Translations under genes and position numbers: made by a program
Assembly (NCBI GenBank): GCA_026419775.2
Contig: JAOPGA020000708.1
Location: forward strand, 1 to 64,000
Source: Acrasis kona
Lineage: Eukaryota; Heterolobosea; Eutetramitea; Acrasida; Acrasidae
Direction: 5' to 3'
DNA: 64,000 nt
The notes under the pieces: model-generated
What the model was told of the DNA's origin: nothing
The model's input: the letters and a program-made list of their open reading frames with translations, nothing else
Databases searched by the model: none
Part shown: one piece after another, positions 30,095 to 41,463 of the stretch
Layout of the letters: every line of letters begins with the position of its first letter
How positions within the stretch are numbered: position 1 is the first letter of the stretch

Positions 30095-30140
30095 GTGATT
30101 TAATTGTTTTGTTTGAATTTTCTTACAAAATTTAGGTCAA

Positions 30141-32252
30141 ATGTCAAAACGGAGGGGTGTGATAAGTGCACTTGAGAGAAGGAAAAGACATTTAAAAGAT
30201 CGAAGCGTGGTGCTGTCGGTCTTCGTTATTATTAGCTTTTCTATGCTAGCAACAATACTTTTCGTCAAATTTACATTAGGAGCACAAAGGTCTTATAACA
30301 CACGAAATAATTGCGTAGACAGTGTTTTTATTGCAAATAAATACGATGAAACCTCGTTGATATTAATTTCCAAAGAACATGATATTAATATTGTTAGAGA
30401 GGGCATCCTTCAAAGGAGGAGGCACATTGGTGATTTCAAGGAGATTTTATACACACTCCTATCGAAACATGATCATCATAATCTGACATTTCTCCCTCGT
30501 GTTTTGATCTTGCCGAGTGAAACTTTTTTAGCCCAATCAATACGCATATCACTGCTAGGAGCAACAGAGAGTAACAGGATGATAATATGCACCGATTTAA
30601 ATAGAAAGTGCCCTGACTTCTCCAAGAGATTTTTACTCACAATCGGTGCGTTCAAAGCATCATTGCTTCTTTCTGAGTATATTTCATCCTCCACAAATCT
30701 TAATTTCAGAAGATGGTTGGTCAAGCACATTTACAATTTGTCGCGTCAAGTTAAAATAAATGTCGACGAAAGTAGCTCTCATCATGTGAAGCTCGCTATA
30801 GATTCCAGTGGTGTGAAATTTAATGTTCATTCATATTATAATAATGGCGTGTTGACGATTGGGGAAAGTACAAAAAATCCGACACACACCATCTCTGACG
30901 TTTCTACATCCAATTTGTTTTGTGTTTGTTATTTGTTTTGTTTGTTCCAATATGAATCCTATACAGCAATAATGGATCAATTCTCTTCCAAACCATTGTT
31001 TGAATCAAACCTCCTTCAGCATGCGCAAGGCGAGAGCACTACCGTAGTACTTCAGGTTTCGGATTTTCATATATCTGGAGGACTTGAACAAGTAGTATAT
31101 GATGTTGCAGTGGTGTTGCGAAGTCAATCCTTCGATGTAATATTATTCAATTGCGGTAAATCAGGTCAACCTTTTCAAAAGTTTGCTGATGACCGATTCA
31201 AGACAGTGAGTTTGGACTGCAACAATGAACAAGAGTATAAGCGGCAGTTAAGCATTCATGATGCAAAATTAGTCAACGGTCACTATTCTGTTCAGGGTGC
31301 CAAATGGTGTCATGATGTTAATGTTTTATTCATACAAACAATACATAATATGTACCTGTGGTTGTTCGAACCTAATTTTTCTCTTCTCTTAAAGCAGCAC
31401 AGAGACGCTGACGAATACACCTCTGCTTACATTTGTGTAAGTCAGACCGTTCTGAACTACGCTGCTTACAAGATGAATCTTGATAAACAGAAGATGATCG
31501 TAATTAGAAACGGTGTTGATGAATCAAGAATGGATAAAAGTTGTGACGCTACTTCACTTCGAAGATCCCTTGGCTATGATGAAAATGACTTTTTGATATT
31601 GCAATCGGGTACTATAGCGCCTCTGAAGGGCCAGGAGTATGTTGCTGATGCTGTGATGAAGGCAAGAAAAGAACTTGATGATAAATCCATTAAATTAGTT
31701 TTAGCTGGAACTATTCAAGACAGAGTATATGCAAGGAACATTGCGAAGCGAGATATTGGTGGCACAACAATAAATTTTGTTGGCCTTCGTAAAGACATGA
31801 ACTGTTTGTTGCAAGCAATTGACTTGTATTGTCATCCATCTCTTCTTGAGGGTTGGTCTCTCGCAGTTGCAGAAGCTGCGTACATGAATAAACACATATT
31901 AACTACAAACACGGGTGGATCCGTACAACTACTACAAGGTGATGACCCTTCCAAATCCTGCTTGAATGGTAAAATCATCTCAATCATAGAACCTCCCTAT
32001 CATGACATCAACAACGTCAACATCAATACCTTGACGACCACAAAATACCGCCACTTTTCTGAACAAGTAAAGCGCAACATTGTCGACATTTACCTAAAAT
32101 CAAAAACAAACACGTGCCCAACCAACCATCTACAAGATTTCAAATCGCGCATGAAGAGTTCACATATATACAAGGCTTACAGCTTGTTGTTCAAATGGAC
32201 GCTAACAGGCGGTAGCATAAGTAGTGCAAGAAGGTTAATAAAAACAATGTAA
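30141..32252 (+). CDS. GT4-family glycosyltransferase, type II membrane protein
   Basis: 703 aa. A basic N-terminus is followed by one TM helix at ~27-48 (SVFVIISFSMLATILFVKF), typical of a Golgi type II protein. Residues ~50-290 are an unassigned lumenal stem domain. Residues ~300-640 are a GT-B fold GT4 transferase: VLQVSDFHISGGLEQVVYD (acceptor-site Gly-Gly loop), IRNGVD, SGTIAPLKGQEY, and the nucleotide-sugar/E-x7-E region SLLEGWSLAVAEA. The donor and acceptor are unknown. It likely acts on glycoprotein or wall glycan in the secretory pathway. The start Met is preceded by an in-frame stop. Confidence 0.85.
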   Translation: MSKRRGVISALERRKRHLKDRSVVLSVFVIISFSMLATILFVKFTLGAQRSYNTRNNCVDSVFIANKYDETSLILISKEHDINIVREGILQRRRHIGDFKEILYTLLSKHDHHNLTFLPRVLILPSETFLAQSIRISLLGATESNRMIICTDLNRKCPDFSKRFLLTIGAFKASLLLSEYISSSTNLNFRRWLVKHIYNLSRQVKINVDESSSHHVKLAIDSSGVKFNVHSYYNNGVLTIGESTKNPTHTISDVSTSNLFCVCYLFCLFQYESYTAIMDQFSSKPLFESNLLQHAQGESTTVVLQVSDFHISGGLEQVVYDVAVVLRSQSFDVILFNCGKSGQPFQKFADDRFKTVSLDCNNEQEYKRQLSIHDAKLVNGHYSVQGAKWCHDVNVLFIQTIHNMYLWLFEPNFSLLLKQHRDADEYTSAYICVSQTVLNYAAYKMNLDKQKMIVIRNGVDESRMDKSCDATSLRRSLGYDENDFLILQSGTIAPLKGQEYVADAVMKARKELDDKSIKLVLAGTIQDRVYARNIAKRDIGGTTINFVGLRKDMNCLLQAIDLYCHPSLLEGWSLAVAEAAYMNKHILTTNTGGSVQLLQGDDPSKSCLNGKIISIIEPPYHDINNVNINTLTTTKYRHFSEQVKRNIVDIYLKSKTNTCPTNHLQDFKSRMKSSHIYKAYSLLFKWTLTGGSISSARRLIKTM

Positions 32253-32260
32253 CAAAAATC

Positions 32261-35200
32261 TTATTTTTTATTTAGTACAGGCAGACGTGTGACCTGCAGC
32301 GATGTAACATGAGGTTTCAATCTTGATTGTCCTCCGCTACTACTGCTACTGCTCGAACTAACAGATCGCAACTCCACATCATCAGAGCTATAAGCTTGTG
32401 ACTTTACGTTACTCTTCTGAAACAACCTATCCTTGTTATCAACAACAGGAGATGTAACCTGATGATGATGATGATTTGGCTTTGATTCTACGTTCAACTT
32501 TCTTGTTAGCTTTCTAAAATCTTGTAACTTCTCCTGTGCGCTCTTCTTTTTTTGTTTTAATTTTTGTTGATGTGCCTGAACTCTCAACATATCGATGGCA
32601 CCTTGTTCGGTAGTATTCCACTCCCTCATCAACATTTCAATCTTTTCTTTGCTATGCTCTCTCTTTTTCCTTCTCGTCGTGTTCGTCGATGATGATTTGA
32701 CCGACGATGCGTTGCTGTGGATGGACGTGATGGACGATCGCACCGCTTGCTCTTCTTCTTCCTCTTCGGACGTATCGCTCTCCGGAGATGATCGTTGGTC
32801 GATGGTGGGCGATGAGGAGTGGCTGTTTCTAATGTCTGGGAGAGGCGGTCTGTTGTTTGCTTTGGAGGGTTGCAACATGTTTGGTCTGTACACTTGGTCT
32901 ATGATTTCGCTTCTCTTTTTGATTTGGACGTTATCGAATTCGAGAGCACTGTTGATTTGAAAGTTGTCGAGGAAACCAACATCGAACTCTTCGAATTCCT
33001 CATCTTGAGAATCCAATCTCATGATGTGGTAGGATTTGCGTATGCGAGCGCCTCTGTAGGCTGCTTGAATGAAGGTGGCTGCCATCCATCTGTGCGCAAT
33101 GTACTCTTCGATCATGGCCTCTGTTTTTAAACGAGATATAAAGTACCTCCATGAAGTTTGTATGGTGATGGCCGCGCTAATCTTGCGCAATTGTTTCCTT
33201 TGAATGTATAATCTGGTGTGTTTTTGTAGGGTGCGTATTGCTTTGGACCTACAAAGTGCATCGTTGGAGATGAATACTGCCTGACGGCAAGTATTTGATT
33301 TGAACTCTACGTGTTGTTTGTATTGTGATGAGCACAGCGTGGATCGATTGTTGATTTGACTTGCTCTTGCATTTAACTTTCCATGTTCGGGGTATTGTGG
33401 AATGTTGTGAAAGGATTTGTTAAGGTCCGTTACTATGGTTTTGGGCGCTTCGTTGATTTGTCTTTTGCACAAGTAATAGTATTGAGATTCCAAATCAACA
33501 CTCGATACATTCATCCTGCCCGTCTTTATGATTCTCCTCTCGTTGATGACGCTTGTTTTCCAATTCTTGAACTTGCGGTTCGAATCTATACATCTTTTTA
33601 CATTCTCCAACACCCTGCCGATAACCCTGGGAGAGTGCTTCATGAACCTTTCTTCTACATTGGAACGCTCCTGACTAGTAATGTCCTGGTCGTTGAGTTT
33701 GCGCAAGTTTGGTAATAAACAAATCAAAACGAGTTTACAATCGTTCTTTTGAAGAACCGGATTGTCGGTCAATGTGAGAACGTCCAATGCACGACACGGC
33801 TGTAGGCCCATAAGGTCGATGAGCTCTTGGATATTATTGGTGGACAAGAACAAGGATTTTAAATTGATGCAAGAATACAAACGAGATATACTATTCAGAT
33901 GATTGCAAGAAAGATTCATAATCCCCAACAAGGGTGCAAAAAGGTCACCAATTTCTCCAATCTTGTTATTATCCAGATACAAGCTTCTCAATAAAACGCC
34001 AGATAACTTTGGAAATTCTCTTATTCTGTTTCTGTACAATACCAGGTCATTCAAATAAAAATTATAAAGTAATTCATCTCCAATGGTGGAAATGTTATTG
34101 ATTCCCAAATTCAAAGTGAACAAGGATTCAAAATGTTGAATACCCCTGATGTCATTAAGTTTATTTGATTCAAAGTTAAGTTTGACTATGCTAGTGTTTA
34201 GTTTTGGTAATTGTGGAATTTGTTCTAAACAATTACTACTCAGATCCAACAGTCTAAGATTTTTACAATTTAAAACTGGTTCAATCGATTGAATATTATT
34301 CTTGCTAGCGTCTAGTTCTATCAGTTTCTCGAAACGAATTCCATAAAGTGATTTAAATTCGTTCAATCGGATGCATAAGAATTTGATTTTGGTCAACTCT
34401 GAAAATGATAAAATATTGTTTAGATAGTTATCCATCAACACCAAACAAGACAAGTTTGGTAGAGTTGTAAATGCACCTGACTCAATAGATGTAATTTGAT
34501 CGGTAATGACCGATAAACAGGAGACCTTGCTCAATTCGAAATCATCCATCCCCATGAAGAAATCTTCAATAAAAGTTTGATCGATGGGCTTTGACTCTCT
34601 AATGTGATCGAACCCAATCGCTTGGTTAGGGCTATTGTATGGATCGATGCCACGAGATGATGTTTTATTAATCTTCACATGAAGCTTGGATTGATTCGAT
34701 TGCCACTCTTGTAACAACGTCATTAATTTCAATTGCTTCTTCTTTTTCGGAGTGATTTTCAACTCTACTTTTGAATTCACATTGAAAATAATTTCGATTG
34801 ATTTTTTGGTAAATCGTTTCTCTTCGAATCTCTTGAGCTGCCTACAAAACATTTCATGTTCGTACTTCTTTCGGTCGATTTCATCTTGTATGCGCTGCTC
34901 TTCTAATCTTTTTTCTTCTTGTTGTTGTTTTTTGATTTGCTCCTGAATCTTTCTTTGTGCATCTATTCTACGATTTAATTCTTCTTGCTGGGCTATTTCT
35001 TGTTGAATGCGTAGGGCTTCTTGTTGCGCAGCTATCGCTTCTTTTTCTAACCTCTCTCTCTCTCTTCTCTCTTTTGCTTGCTGCTCCAAGATTCTCTTAT
35101 TACGTTCCAATTGCTCCCGCTTCTCATCCTCCTTCTTTCTCAGCTCATCCAAGTGCTTTTGTTTGATTCTATCCTGTTCTAACTTTTCATCAATTTGTTT

Positions 35201-36135
35201 TTGTAGAATTGCCATTTTAGATAGCTGCACTTCTTGAGCTAGCTTTTCTCTAGCTTCCTCCTCCTCTTGTATCATTAATTGCTGCTGCCTCCATATCTTA
35301 TCTTGCTGTGCTAAATGTTCTGCCTCTAGCTCTTGCTGAGCCAAACGTTCAGCTCTCTCTTTTTGTAACTTTTCCTCCAATTGCTGTCGTGCAACAGTCC
35401 TTTCCTTCTTTCTTTGTACAGTGCTGCTGAGCGCATTTTTAATGCTCTCGAAGCTTTGAATAGAATGCGTTGCAGATTGATGTAGTGGTGTTTCTGGTCT
35501 AGAATTAAATCGAGGAGTTTGTGTTCTTGATGATACCGGCGAAATCTTGAGGTCATTCAACTTTTCAATAGCACTTTCGAAAGCTGGAACAACAGTGGTG
35601 GCGTTAGACAACATTACAGTCGGGTTACGAAATTCTTCGGAGAGCTCATCTACTAGTTTTGTATTTAAATATCTACCAGGTATTGCTTCTAGATATTCTA
35701 TTTTCGTTTCTTCGTCCTCAACATCTTTGAAGGTATCACTTCTTGCTTCATCTAACAACAGCCTCTGTTCAGAAATGATGTTATCGAATTCCTGGTTCTG
35801 AACTTCCCTATATACCCTGTAGCTTTCATCCTCTACATGAGTTATTTACTACTATAGTAGCAACATACGAAGTAGACTTTGTTGTAACTGCTTTCTGGCC
35901 TCCTCAAAATCAAATTCGTCAGCATTCAGAATGTGGTCCAACTCCAAAATAACATCGGATTCTACTATTTTAGTTTCAAATTGATTTTAATTACACACCA
36001 GTCTGTTCTACTTCCACTTCCTCATCTTCAAACTTCTTGTACCACTGCGCCAGGCGATCCTGTTTATTAGTTAGAATCATCGCTATTTTTACTAACCTCA
36101 TATTCGTTATCCTCTATTGAATCATCACTTGACAT
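32261..36135 (-). CDS. LRRIQ1-like coiled-coil / leucine-rich repeat / IQ protein
   Basis: Four exons (36097-36135, 35999-36059, 35869-35964, 32261-35832) with introns of 37, 34 and 36 nt close to 1256 codons (1255 aa). The order is: acidic N-terminus; a long coiled coil (~190-390) of Glu/Gln/Lys/Arg-rich heptads; a stretch of SDS22-type leucine-rich repeats (~500-790); IQ motifs (~940-1020, for example AAITIQTSWRYFISRLK and AATFIQAAYRGARIRKSY); a low-complexity tail with Ser runs. This matches LRRIQ1, a calmodulin-binding protein of ciliated organisms. I infer a role at the flagellum or basal body. It overlaps no other gene; the 3' end is 8 nt from the GT4 gene stop. Confidence 0.8.
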
Positions 36136-36459
36136 GTATACATGGGTCACAACTAGCGGGAAATTCTGTACGTCAACCTCTTCTTTTGATTACAACAAAC
36201 AAAATGCCTTAATGTTGAGACCTTGTAAACTGCTTTGATGGTTCTGACTACCACAGGAAAAGCAAGATTTAAAGTTTGACGTGTGCGATCTCATTAAACG
36301 ATTAGAAATTTTTGGAGACGAAACAAAACTTTTTTAACAAATAAAGGCGTTGTAGTTCAGTTTTTCGTTTTATTTCACAATGGTTAGCCGCATTAATGTA
36401 TGAGAAAGAAGGCAACAACATTCAACATGTAGAAGTTTTGAATTGTTTAAAAAATGTTA

Positions 36460-36909
36460 TTATAAACCTCCTGATCTCTGCCGTATGTAAGATGAAATAG
36501 CTCTGGATCTCAGCTCGTAATATCTCTCATTATTCTCAACACACTTTCTAAACAATCTAGAAACCTTAGACTTTGGTGTTATAGTAATTTTTTTTGCTTC
36601 CTCCTCAGTTGGTACGTAGGACTTCATACCATGTGCATACTCCATCAAGTTATAGTAGAACCTAAAACAAGGCCCGTATCCATATATTATATCATTGCGG
36701 CTAATCTTTCCTGACATAACCGCAAGTGCTTCGCGATCTATAATTGTTATTTCATTATTAAATAATGTAATGTACCTACCTTTTACGTATATACATTCCT
36801 CCTGCTTGAAATCCATTCTTCTTGTTGGGTCTGGTTGTGGAATATATTCTGGACCATAATACACTCTTTCAGGAGTTGCATTGTTTTGGGTGTTGGCTTC
36901 TTGTGTCAT
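36460..36909 (-). CDS. hypothetical 149-aa protein
   Basis: Single intact frame with good coding character: aromatic-rich middle (YGYGPCFRFYYNLMEYAHG), a charged C-terminal helix, and the basic end SYIRQRSGGL. No TM, signal or recognised domain. The flanking 324 nt (36136-36459) upstream of the LRRIQ1-like gene hold no other ORF. Start chosen as the first Met in frame. Confidence 0.6.
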   Translation of the reverse strand: MTQEANTQNNATPERVYYGPEYIPQPDPTRRMDFKQEECIYVKGRYITLFNNEITIIDREALAVMSGKISRNDIIYGYGPCFRFYYNLMEYAHGMKSYVPTEEEAKKITITPKSKVSRLFRKCVENNERYYELRSRAISSYIRQRSGGL

Positions 36910-37463
36910 CTCTATTTTCCTTTACAATCAAACATAACACGAGTTGGGTGGAAAATATTGAACAAAACATGAATGAACACATGATGAAGGGTTATTTAAA
37001 TGCTGATATATTTCTTTAATGATGTGAATGGGGAGCTAAATAATAGTAGATAATAGGATGGTTTGGGAGCAATTGACAAATGAAGGAGTGTTCATCAATG
37101 TAACGGTACTACAAACACTTATTACATTCATCAAATAATCTAGCTTCATTTTTAATGACAAATAAAATTTTGTGCTATATTAATGCTAATTTTGTTATTG
37201 GAACAAACTCAATCCACTCTTGTCTTCAATATGAATATGATTTTAGAATGCATGTCTACTCCTGAACTCAAGAACCACAACATTCCTTCTTGGTTTCACT
37301 TGCTAAGGTTGTGAGTGATTTTTGTATTAGTCAACCAATCTGCGAAGCTCTAGGTTGCCAGATGAATTCGAGGGAGGGTGAAAGGTTGGTAACAAACTTT
37401 TAAGCTATTTAACATAAAAATAAAAGGAAATCGAAGCAACGGAAAATAACCGACTTCTCTACA
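36910..37463. other. divergent intergenic region, no gene seen
   Basis: 554 nt between the minus-strand gene ending upstream and the plus-strand ADA3 gene. AT-rich, with only a 65-codon plus-strand ORF lacking a domain. It should contain both promoters. Confidence 0.5.
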
Positions 37464-40064
37464 ATGAGCAATAGGGGTCGTGAAAATGATTCAGACTCGC
37501 TTAAAATTAAAATTCCCCGTAACTTATTAAAGCTAGAAGCGCCCCTGTTTGTAAGATTAGAACCGGACCCAGCGGGCATTCTTTCAAAAATGATGAATGA
37601 AGCACCATCAAACAAATCATATCTTGATACATATAACATTTCGGAATTGAAATCTATGCAACACGAAGCAGATCAATTGCACAAAGAATCAAAAGATAAT
37701 TTTCTAATGCTGGAAAGAGAGTTTAATCGATTAAATGATTGGAGAGCGTCAAAGGAGAGGGACTCTTTCCAGGTTAGTGTTGATTGGAAATTATACGTTT
37801 ACATTATACAGCACTCACAACTACAAACAAATAATATAGACGACCTTATAAAGGATTCAGAACAGTCCCCTAGTTCCCTAATGGTTGGTTTATCTCCAAT
37901 AGGAATGCAAACAAACGATTTGAGCCCATCCATGGGTGCACCAACTTCCATCTTATCCTCTCACTCTCAAAATGATTTAAAAGAGTAACATTTCAATTCA
38001 TCTCTTCTAACAATTTTTAGTTTCTTCATGAATCCAGCAACACCAACAGCATCACAATTTGATCCAGGACTGACAACGCCCATAATGTCCTTTTCATCAG
38101 CCAGCCAACCTCGCTTTTTACCTGACGACATTCAGATCACATCACCTGGATCCTTCTCTCCAGACGGTGCAAGTAGTGCTTCTAAAGGAAAAACATGTAC
38201 GAACTCTTCTCACTACTATTATTAAACATTACAGTTTCAAAAAAGGCAAGAGCCAAAGATCTCAAGAGAGGACGCAAAGTAATTGAGGACGAGGACGAAG
38301 AGTTCCATCTTGATGACGAAACAAACAGCGAAGTTAGCGAAGAAGAGTACGATCTCACAAAAGAAGAAGAGGATGATGACACAGCGGTAAGACTTTTATT
38401 CATTGATCCGCTCATCCTGTAGCAGCAAGAAACACAGCAACCCTTGTCACCTTCCAATCCACAATTCATACGTCCAACCACCTCATCCAAAGAACCACCA
38501 GCACATCAACAACCAACTGCTTCCAAGAAACGTGCTGGTACAAAGAGTGGAAAGAAGGGAAGGAGTAAAGGCAAAACCAACCGTAGCAAAGGTGTACAAG
38601 ATCCAGACGAAGATGACCTGATAGAGGAAGTCGAAGAAGAGGATCTACTGGCGCCCGTAAGTTTTCTCGTCATTGTTTTACATTAATGTTTTAGGAGGAT
38701 CCGATATCACCTGTAACACCAAGTCATAGCCAGAGCGTAAGCAACAAGGCTGCCATGTTGCCCACAACTTCAACGCCAAGAAAAAGATCAAACAGCAACA
38801 CCACCAGTCGTGGCAAGAGGAGTAGTAGTGCTGCTGGTCAGATACCGCAAACTAAACGCAAACGCAAGCGCATCAACGGTCAGAACCAAGAGGAGGAATC
38901 TGTCGGAAGTGACGATGAGGATGGGACGGGTAACGTTTTTTGATGTTAAATGATTAACAACTGCTTTAGGTCACCAACAAAAAGTGTCCAGAACACCACA
39001 AGGTCAATTTTGGGATTTTGTAGACTCTCACTTTGGGTTCATTAATGAGCGAAGGTTAGAATTGTTAAGAGAATGTACAGAGGAGGACGAAGCGTTTAAA
39101 ATTCCACCACTTGGCAGACCTAACGACGACGTAAGCTAAACACTTAAAGTCACTAACACGTGTTAGTTTGATGAAATTGTAGTGGACGACTCAAAGTGGG
39201 TGCGAAGTTTTGGAACGGTTGGTGTACCGGAGTCATCAAAGTTGGATGTTGAGTGGTCGTCGAAGAGTGCTTTTGGAACATTTTCGATAACGCAAAGACT
39301 TTTATGCTCCCTCGTTGAAGAGAATGACGTCATGTCGGTGGAGGACATTTTAAAAAGTACTGATGGAGATGATGTATGTAACACTCGCTCACATTACTAA
39401 TATGATAGGGCGATCACAACGACAAGAAGAAGAGAGTGTTAAAGACAACACAATTGAGCGACACCACTTTAAAGCAGGGAATCATGGGCGTGTGGTCCCA
39501 TCCACCAACCGTCACAATCGGTCAACCAAAAAAACCAAGCACAGAGTTGGAAAAGGTAACCTCATACTTTTATCTTTTATTAACCCTGATCAGCTTCATC
39601 ATGAAGAATCATCGAGAATGCAAAACAACATGAAGAAGAATAGACTTTCGAACCAACTCAAAAAATCAACCATGCAACTACTTTCGGTGCTCAAAGAGGA
39701 TCCAGGAGCAATACAAAATACATCCATCTCGTCCATCGATTATGATGTTGGCGCGATGAATTTATTCGAAGAGCGACTGGCCAGCGAGTTGAAGAATATT
39801 GGAGTTCTCGACGAAGACATTAATCCTGCCACCGTCATGGGAGTGCCATCTCATCACGAAGATGATGAGGTGAGTGCAGAATTGCGCACATTACAAGCAC
39901 AGTTACGTGAGAGGATGAAACCTACCAATGAAAAAAAGAGAAAAATAATGCAACAAATCTTGTCTCACTTGGACGAGGAGCGGAGGAGCGAACAAAAGTA
40001 TGACGAAATGAGGAGTATAGAAGAGGAATACAATAGAAACAAGAAAAAGAAGGTGCATGTGTAA
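37464..40064 (+). CDS. TADA3: ADA3-like subunit of the SAGA/ATAC histone acetyltransferase module, ten exons
   Basis: Exons: 37464-37772, 37812-37984, 38021-38196, 38235-38386, 38423-38656, 38695-38929, 38970-39130, 39167-39373, 39409-39555, 39594-40064. Introns are 35-40 nt and the total is 755 codons (754 aa). The N-terminus has a coiled-coil segment (~45-100). The middle (~150-400) is Ser/Pro-rich, acidic and Lys-rich and probably disordered. The C-terminal ~250 residues match the ADA3 domain: FGTFSITQRLLCSLVEEND, then ERLASELKNIGVLDED and DEVSAELRTLQAQLRERMK, and a charged end. ADA3 links Gcn5 and Ada2 in the acetyltransferase module. The first intron (37773-37811, 39 nt) has no in-frame stop, so a retained form would only add 13 residues. 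Confidence 0.85.
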
Positions 40065-40113
40065 AACCTTGTGTGAATAAAAATGTTTCTGTACTTTTAA
40101 ATAGGAATTGTGT

Positions 40114-41249
40114 TTATTGGGTAATGTTCCTAAATCTATTCGCAACGTTTACAAAAGAATTCCAGTCCACCTTCATATCACCTAGTGGTTTTTGAAAATG
40201 ATGAATCATGAAGAATGCTTACCAGTGTATGCCCAGGCTAGCGCTCCAGCGTAACCTTTTCTAATAAAACCTTCCATCAAGATTCCGGTGGTTCGATCAG
40301 GTGCAGAGAACTCGGCAACAACAATGGGCCTGTCAACATCTGCAAGTTGATAATAGTCCTGGACTAATGGTGAGCAGTGATGTGCAGGTCCAAGTAGTGG
40401 ATCATCATCGATTTGGCAAGTATCCATCCAATTGTAATAGTGGGCCTGGTAGAAATCTAAATCTAATTCTGGTAGTCCTAATTGTCTTGCAAATGCTTGT
40501 GTCCAAATCCTATACCACTTTAAGCAAGTACCCCCCATAGTTGCATACTGTTCCGTCATACTATGAATACGAGACGTTACCTTGCTACTGAATTCATAGA
40601 ACTGTTTAAGGCCGACTGGAACGGCAGACTTGTCAACACTAGCCTGTGGGATATCACCAATGATCCATTCGGGCTCGTTCATAACTTCCCAGGCCAATAT
40701 AGTGGACTCGCGGCCATACCTACTAAATAGGGGCTCAATAACATTCTTCATTAAAGAGTCCTGTTTAGCAGAATCCGCAATCACGTCGCTCCTGCCAGCA
40801 ACTACTACATCTCCAAATCTTTTTTCCTTGAAGAGGTAGTGAAAGTCGAACAGCGAAACTATAAGAGCAATATTTCTTGCCTTTGCAACAGATATGGCGG
40901 CGTCCAGGTCTGAGAATACTTTGGAGTCGATGGAAGAGGGGTGTCTATTCCCATCGTATCTTATGCCTGTCCTGGAATCCGAGAATAGCCACCAACGTAC
41001 CACCTGTACTTCTTTGCTTCTCAGGTCGGCGAAGTTGCCATTATGTGATTCAAAATCCTCTGAGACTGTCTTGATTCCCCAAATGCTGTTTCCAAAATCA
41101 GAGCCATAGTTCTTCCAGGGGTAGTTTACGCCAATTTGAAACCTGTCTTTGCCGTTGAAGAACACGGATGATGAGCGCTTTGGGACCGGAGCTCTTGATG
41201 TGACGAATATGAAAACTGATACCAACAGAACAAATAACCTCAGGTTCAT
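40114..41249 (-). CDS. secreted GH5-like (cellulase/mannanase-type) glycosidase
   Basis: Two exons, 40223-41249 and 40114-40181, with a 41-nt intron (40182-40222), give 364 aa. The chosen Met at 41247-41249 starts a signal peptide (LFVLLVSVFIFVTS); an upstream in-frame TTG was ignored. The (beta/alpha)8 domain shows the family-5 acid/base Glu in LAWEVMNEPEW (~residues 190-200) and a candidate nucleophile Glu in IVVAEFSAP near residue 315. The second exon only supplies the last ~22 residues. Substrate could be mannan, cellulose or another beta-glucan: either food digestion or remodelling of the cell's own wall. Confidence 0.8.
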
Positions 41250-41463
41250 TTGTTTTCCTTTTATTTCCTTTGGCAAATAGATCAACTAATTTGTCACTAG
41301 TGGGTAATAATAGAGGCACTGATTTAAAAATAATGATCCTATATATGAAATCAAAAATACAGTTTATTCTTACGATCTACAAAATCGTAAAACAAAATCT
41401 TTCGATATACTACAAAAACACACAGAAATAATAACTAGTTTTAACAACTAGTTTTTACAAAAA

